Below, piece after piece: positions 62,401 to 64,000 of a DNA stretch of 64,000 nucleotides (position 1 is its first letter; the number at the start of each line of letters is the position of its first letter). Under the pieces are notes generated by a model. That model was not told the origin of the DNA. It was given only the letters and a program-made list of their open reading frames with translations, and ran no database searches. The position numbers were made by a program, and so were the translations under genes. Location of the stretch: NCBI RefSeq assembly GCF_029537395.1, contig NZ_CP120677.1:2380566-2444565 (forward strand), given 5' to 3'. The DNA is from Tissierella sp. Yu-01 (GTDB taxonomy: Bacteria > Bacillota > Clostridia > Tissierellales > Tissierellaceae).

Positions 62401-62906
62401 ATAAAGCAGCTGATGAACAAGCAGGAACAACACTAGAAGCAACAATAGGTGCAATGGTTGCAGCAACAACTACTAATGAAGATGTAGCTGATGCAAGAGC
62501 AGCATACGATGCTTTAGGAGCAGCAGGAAAAGCTAAAGTTACTAGTATAGCTAAATTAGAAGCAGCAGAAAAAGCATTGAAAGATGCAAAAGCAGCTTTA
62601 GCTGATGAAATAGCAGATGCTAAAGCACTATACGTAGCAGAAAATGCTAGTTTAACAGCGATAGAAAATGACCCAGTATTAGTAGCTGATATAAAAGCAG
62701 TAGCAGGTTATGCAACAGAATTAGCAGATTTAAGAACTGCAATAGATGCTTTAAACTCTGCAAGAGCAGCGGCTAATGCATTTGATGTTGAAGGAGATAC
62801 TGTAACTGCAACTTCAATCGATGTTGAAACAGGTAAAGTAACAACTGCTATTACGAATGTTAATAATGCTAAAGCGGCATTAAAATTAATAACAGATCAA
62901 CTGTAA
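59406..62906 (+). CDS. S-layer homology (SLH) domain surface protein
   Basis: A 1166-residue exported protein. The signal peptide (about 1-25, LSLVLALVMVLGSFSFVSAA) precedes three SLH repeats at about 33-75 (LLGILEGYPDGSFKPEGEIT), 88-135 and 145-190 (degenerate), which bind pyruvylated secondary cell-wall polymer. The remaining ~950 residues are an acidic beta-rich region, then a helical alanine-rich C terminus (about 930-1166) with repeated LTAAEKAAVKTLAQL-like units. I find no cysteine. Length, acidity, long leader and strong AAGGAGGTC site suggest an abundant S-layer or surface-array protein. It is followed by a terminator and IS66 sequence. Confidence 0.9.
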   Translation: MSKKVLSLVLALVMVLGSFSFVSAASLNDVAGTVYEEAVGRLSLLGILEGYPDGSFKPEGEITRAEFAAVAVRAKGLANAAKAAEGLPTGFTDVPTWNWASGVVGTAAKAGIVNGVGHGLFAPQAPVKYEEAITMLVRALGYEASATAKGGYPYGYLIVANEIGLLDEVKGTQGVAATRGIVAQMTDNALEIPLMIQVGFGSETKWVVSGSKEHGTDASEQYLLDSLGFDSVTGRVTSVNSNRKAMTVTVEDEDEVARIGKSKVSIDVPAGFDIYEVEGLETKFWYKGEVVITKVLEEAKYDAIEYIAKDDEIKLITEDEEYEIGVEEKAKPSYAVTINGKDYDDKKAETKADYAKIVINNDDEIIWGQGYTLDGFVVIEEVDGFDVISVDDYNEINVEDYLIVKEGKEISVKDLEEGDVLYYNDDQEFAVVNNNSKTGEIERVYESAREVKFAGSTYDWADDAIYVTEDGKIDELDADILDELMDEEEEVTIFFNFKNEVAVVLTGEIAGTSDYYVLTKNANAYAGRGGKMLALDVRNAEGAKLTFDVDEDFVDASEDGDYLVQDKDGEFKVETLTLVTGNEVASLSKGQVLKITLDKDGEPKEIAKMYKFDVKNNEDIEVEDSKVVANETGKSYRLKSNAVVFYDGTKEAVKLGAAKDVFSEVKGNTAAFYQDKGDVVAIVGETDADTDTTTVSGLFEKAENAKKLKNGQWEIKIRVFGSNKTYVTKDDDLVDPFKDLDGLVIDLEIGEKSGEIELANGKAAVEATHNDGKVTSVGGRNITVEGKNYTLNPGYKVYDTDLKEIDLDDVKGKQVRLYMDGNSARYANYVVATEKAVDSDDDSAEGTVTYINFADKVAIIDGKALEIDSRTMLYNATGDLVGVGVTQLLGTDGTDGLLRKDDVVKDVEVKDGKIVSLVGTKLAQQDAAIRTVITTADGAGALTKAQLDAVAGLKHKGDVAANLTAYDAAIDALTAAEKAAVKTLAQLQAIINKTDVATDKAADEQAGTTLEATIGAMVAATTTNEDVADARAAYDALGAAGKAKVTSIAKLEAAEKALKDAKAALADEIADAKALYVAENASLTAIENDPVLVADIKAVAGYATELADLRTAIDALNSARAAANAFDVEGDTVTATSIDVETGKVTTAITNVNNAKAALKLITDQL

Positions 62907-62947
62907 TCAACGAACTAAACTCGAGAACTAAACTTCTCGATAACCAA

Positions 62948-62986
62948 AGAAGAACCCCAGCGGAGAAATCCAAAGGGGTTCTTTTT
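62948..62986 (+). terminator. Intrinsic terminator of the SLH gene
   Basis: AAGAACCCC pairs with GGGGTTCTT around a 16-base loop, followed by TTTT. Confidence 0.87.
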
Positions 62987-63006
62987 ATGTTCTTAATAGA
63001 TACAGT

Positions 63007-63104
63007 GTAAGCGTTAAATAATCACATGTATATATAGTAAACGCAGCCAAATTTGGTAAGCGTTAAATAATCACATGTATATATAGTAAACGCAGCCAAA
63101 TTTG
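63007..63104. repeat. Tandem 49-bp duplication of an IS66-type element end
   Basis: Two identical 49-bp units (63007-63055 and 63056-63104) begin GTAAGCGTTAAATAATCACA, matching the GTAAGCG terminus usual for IS66 elements. The inner unit continues into the transposase-side sequence. The outer one stops mid-way through the GCAGCCAAATTTGGCTGC palindrome, so the element end has been duplicated. Confidence 0.8.
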
Positions 63105-63112
63105 GCTGCGTT
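63089..63112 (-). terminator. Palindrome at the 3' end of the IS66 transposase gene
   Basis: A 24-base perfect palindrome made of AACGCAGCCAAA and its complement lies 20 bases downstream of the transposase stop codon on the minus strand. It probably terminates its transcript, but it lacks a long T run. Confidence 0.55.
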
Positions 63113-63131
63113 ATTAATTTATTCATCGATG

Positions 63132-64000
63132 TTATTTAGTTTTACATACTTCCTGAACTTTCGGATTCCATGGAAGAAGATTATCCAATAAACTATCATC
63201 TTCTTGAAACGGTTTTTTAGGAAGAGTAGTGAGCAGAAGCTGTAAATATTTATATGGATTTAAACCATTGGCTTTAGCTGTTTCTACTAGGCTATATACC
63301 GTTGCACTTGCCGAGGCACCTTTCGGGCTTCCTGCAAATAGCCAATTCTTTCTTCCTACGGTAAATGGACGTATGCTATTTTCTGCAAGATTGTTTGAGA
63401 TTTCACAATTTCCATCTTCTAGATATGCCATTAATCCAGATTGCTGATTTTTTACATACTGCAAGGCCTGTCCAATCTTAGATTTTGCCAAGACTCCATT
63501 AATATTTGAATCAACCCACGACCAATAAGCCTCTAAAACTGGTTTTTCCAGTTTAAGGCGCTTTTCTTTACGTTCTTCTGGCGACAGATCTTTTAATTCC
63601 TTTTCGATTTCAAAAATTTTATTGCAATAAGCTAAACCTTGTTTTGGCAGTGTAGCATCTGTACCTTTTATGTCTTTAGGTAGTGAATCTGTAAAGTATC
63701 TTCTTGCATGGCTCCAGCAAAGACACCTAGTTACACCTTTTACCTTCCCATACCCTTTATATCCGTCCGTATGGAGATATCCTTTGTATCCATCCAGAAA
63801 ATCTGCTGCATTGGAACCAGCACGTCCAGATCGGTATTCAAATATACGTATCTGCTTATCACTATGGCTACTAGTCGTATATACCCACATATATGATTTG
63901 GTTGTATTTTTCTTGCCATCTTCATTCATTACTTGAATTGGTGTTTCATCAGCATGTAGGTAGTTATCTTTAAGTAGATGCTCATGAAGTTTAGTAACCA
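63132..64000 (-). CDS. tnpC: IS66 transposase (TnpC, DDE type), 5' part beyond the window
   Basis: The minus-strand frame stays open from 64000 to the stop at 63132-63134, 289 residues visible. It begins in VTKLHEHLL and includes the DDE residues in HADETPIQV (first D), HTDGYKGYG (second D) and NLAENSIRPF (E). It ends with the IS66 C-terminal domain (SLVETAKANGLNPYKYLQLL). It is intact as far as visible. An internal ATG near 63929 could be mistaken for the start, but the catalytic domain clearly extends upstream of it. Confidence 0.93.
   Translation of the reverse strand, partial: VTKLHEHLLKDNYLHADETPIQVMNEDGKKNTTKSYMWVYTTSSHSDKQIRIFEYRSGRAGSNAADFLDGYKGYLHTDGYKGYGKVKGVTRCLCWSHARRYFTDSLPKDIKGTDATLPKQGLAYCNKIFEIEKELKDLSPEERKEKRLKLEKPVLEAYWSWVDSNINGVLAKSKIGQALQYVKNQQSGLMAYLEDGNCEISNNLAENSIRPFTVGRKNWLFAGSPKGASASATVYSLVETAKANGLNPYKYLQLLLTTLPKKPFQEDDSLLDNLLPWNPKVQEVCKTK

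Larger units (their letters stand above)
63007..64000 (-). mobile_element. IS66-family insertion sequence, one end in window
   Basis: The element comprises the duplicated terminus at 63007-63104 and the 3' part of the TnpC transposase gene on the minus strand; it extends past the window. The other end, tnpA/tnpB and any 8-bp target duplication are not visible. Confidence 0.85.

Overview
The window is AT-rich DNA from an endospore-forming, probably anaerobic Firmicute of the Clostridia/Tissierellia type. This is inferred from the sporulation and germination genes (bofA, gin, sipL, gerK-type operon, spoIIR, sleB-ypeB), the Clostridia-style glgC/glgD pair, a ferredoxin, a UGA-containing HesB-like selenoprotein gene and an H-NOX chemoreceptor. 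Two blocks are collinear with the oriC-proximal part of the Bacillus subtilis chromosome: gin, Orn/Lys/Arg decarboxylase, tmk, darA, holB, ricT, trmN6, rsmI, abrB (11-19 kb) and metG, tatD, rnmV, rsmA, veg, ispE (34-49 kb). No rRNA or tRNA gene was recognised.

Layout. 1-7.9 kb: the 3' part of an Mrp/Mbh-type cation/proton antiporter operon with four proton-pump-like subunits. 8-11.4 kb: a ZIP metal transporter, BofA, ribosomal protein L25, a Memo/LigB-like protein and Gin. 11.7-19.4 kb: the tmk-holB-rsmI housekeeping block, interrupted by a ferredoxin and a four-helix-bundle gene. 19.5-22.3 kb: nurA-herA. 22.5-30.1 kb: glycogen synthesis and debranching (glgB, glgC, glgD, glgA, pulA). 30.2-33.5 kb: a G5/3D cell-wall protein and a Cache chemoreceptor, both on the minus strand. 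33.6-38.9 kb: a T-box leader, metG, tatD, rnmV and rsmA, with large imperfect palindromes between genes. 39-43.6 kb: an acidic protein of unknown function, a glutaredoxin-like protein, a DUF1858 protein, a small membrane protein, the HesB-like selenoprotein and mgtE behind a possible leader peptide. 43.7-48.7 kb: the H-NOX chemoreceptor (minus strand), veg, sipL and ispE. 48.7-58.9 kb: the germinant receptor operon, spoIIR, sleB-ypeB, an LTA-synthase-like sulfatase and a carboxy-terminal processing protease. 59-64 kb: a large S-layer-homology protein with a long structured leader, then an IS66 transposase running off the end.

The most striking non-genic feature is a dispersed repeat family in at least 17 places. 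One part is a GTCATTCCGAGCG...GAGGAATCTCGGGTTT core. The other is a pair of inverted CACAATT-rich ends around a GCGACCTGCGGTCGC palindrome. Copies sit at gene ends, form inverted pairs that look like terminators, lie between the metG T-box and its gene, supply the last codons of trmN6 and are carried in frame inside the sulfatase gene.

The best candidates for new biology are: two matching CsoR/CstR-like operators in front of the glutaredoxin and HesB-like genes; a proline/acid-rich 27-codon leader ORF before mgtE; a potential H-type pseudoknot before the S-layer gene; and two adjacent ~200-nt palindromes whose apical regions share an exact 18-nt complementary sequence.
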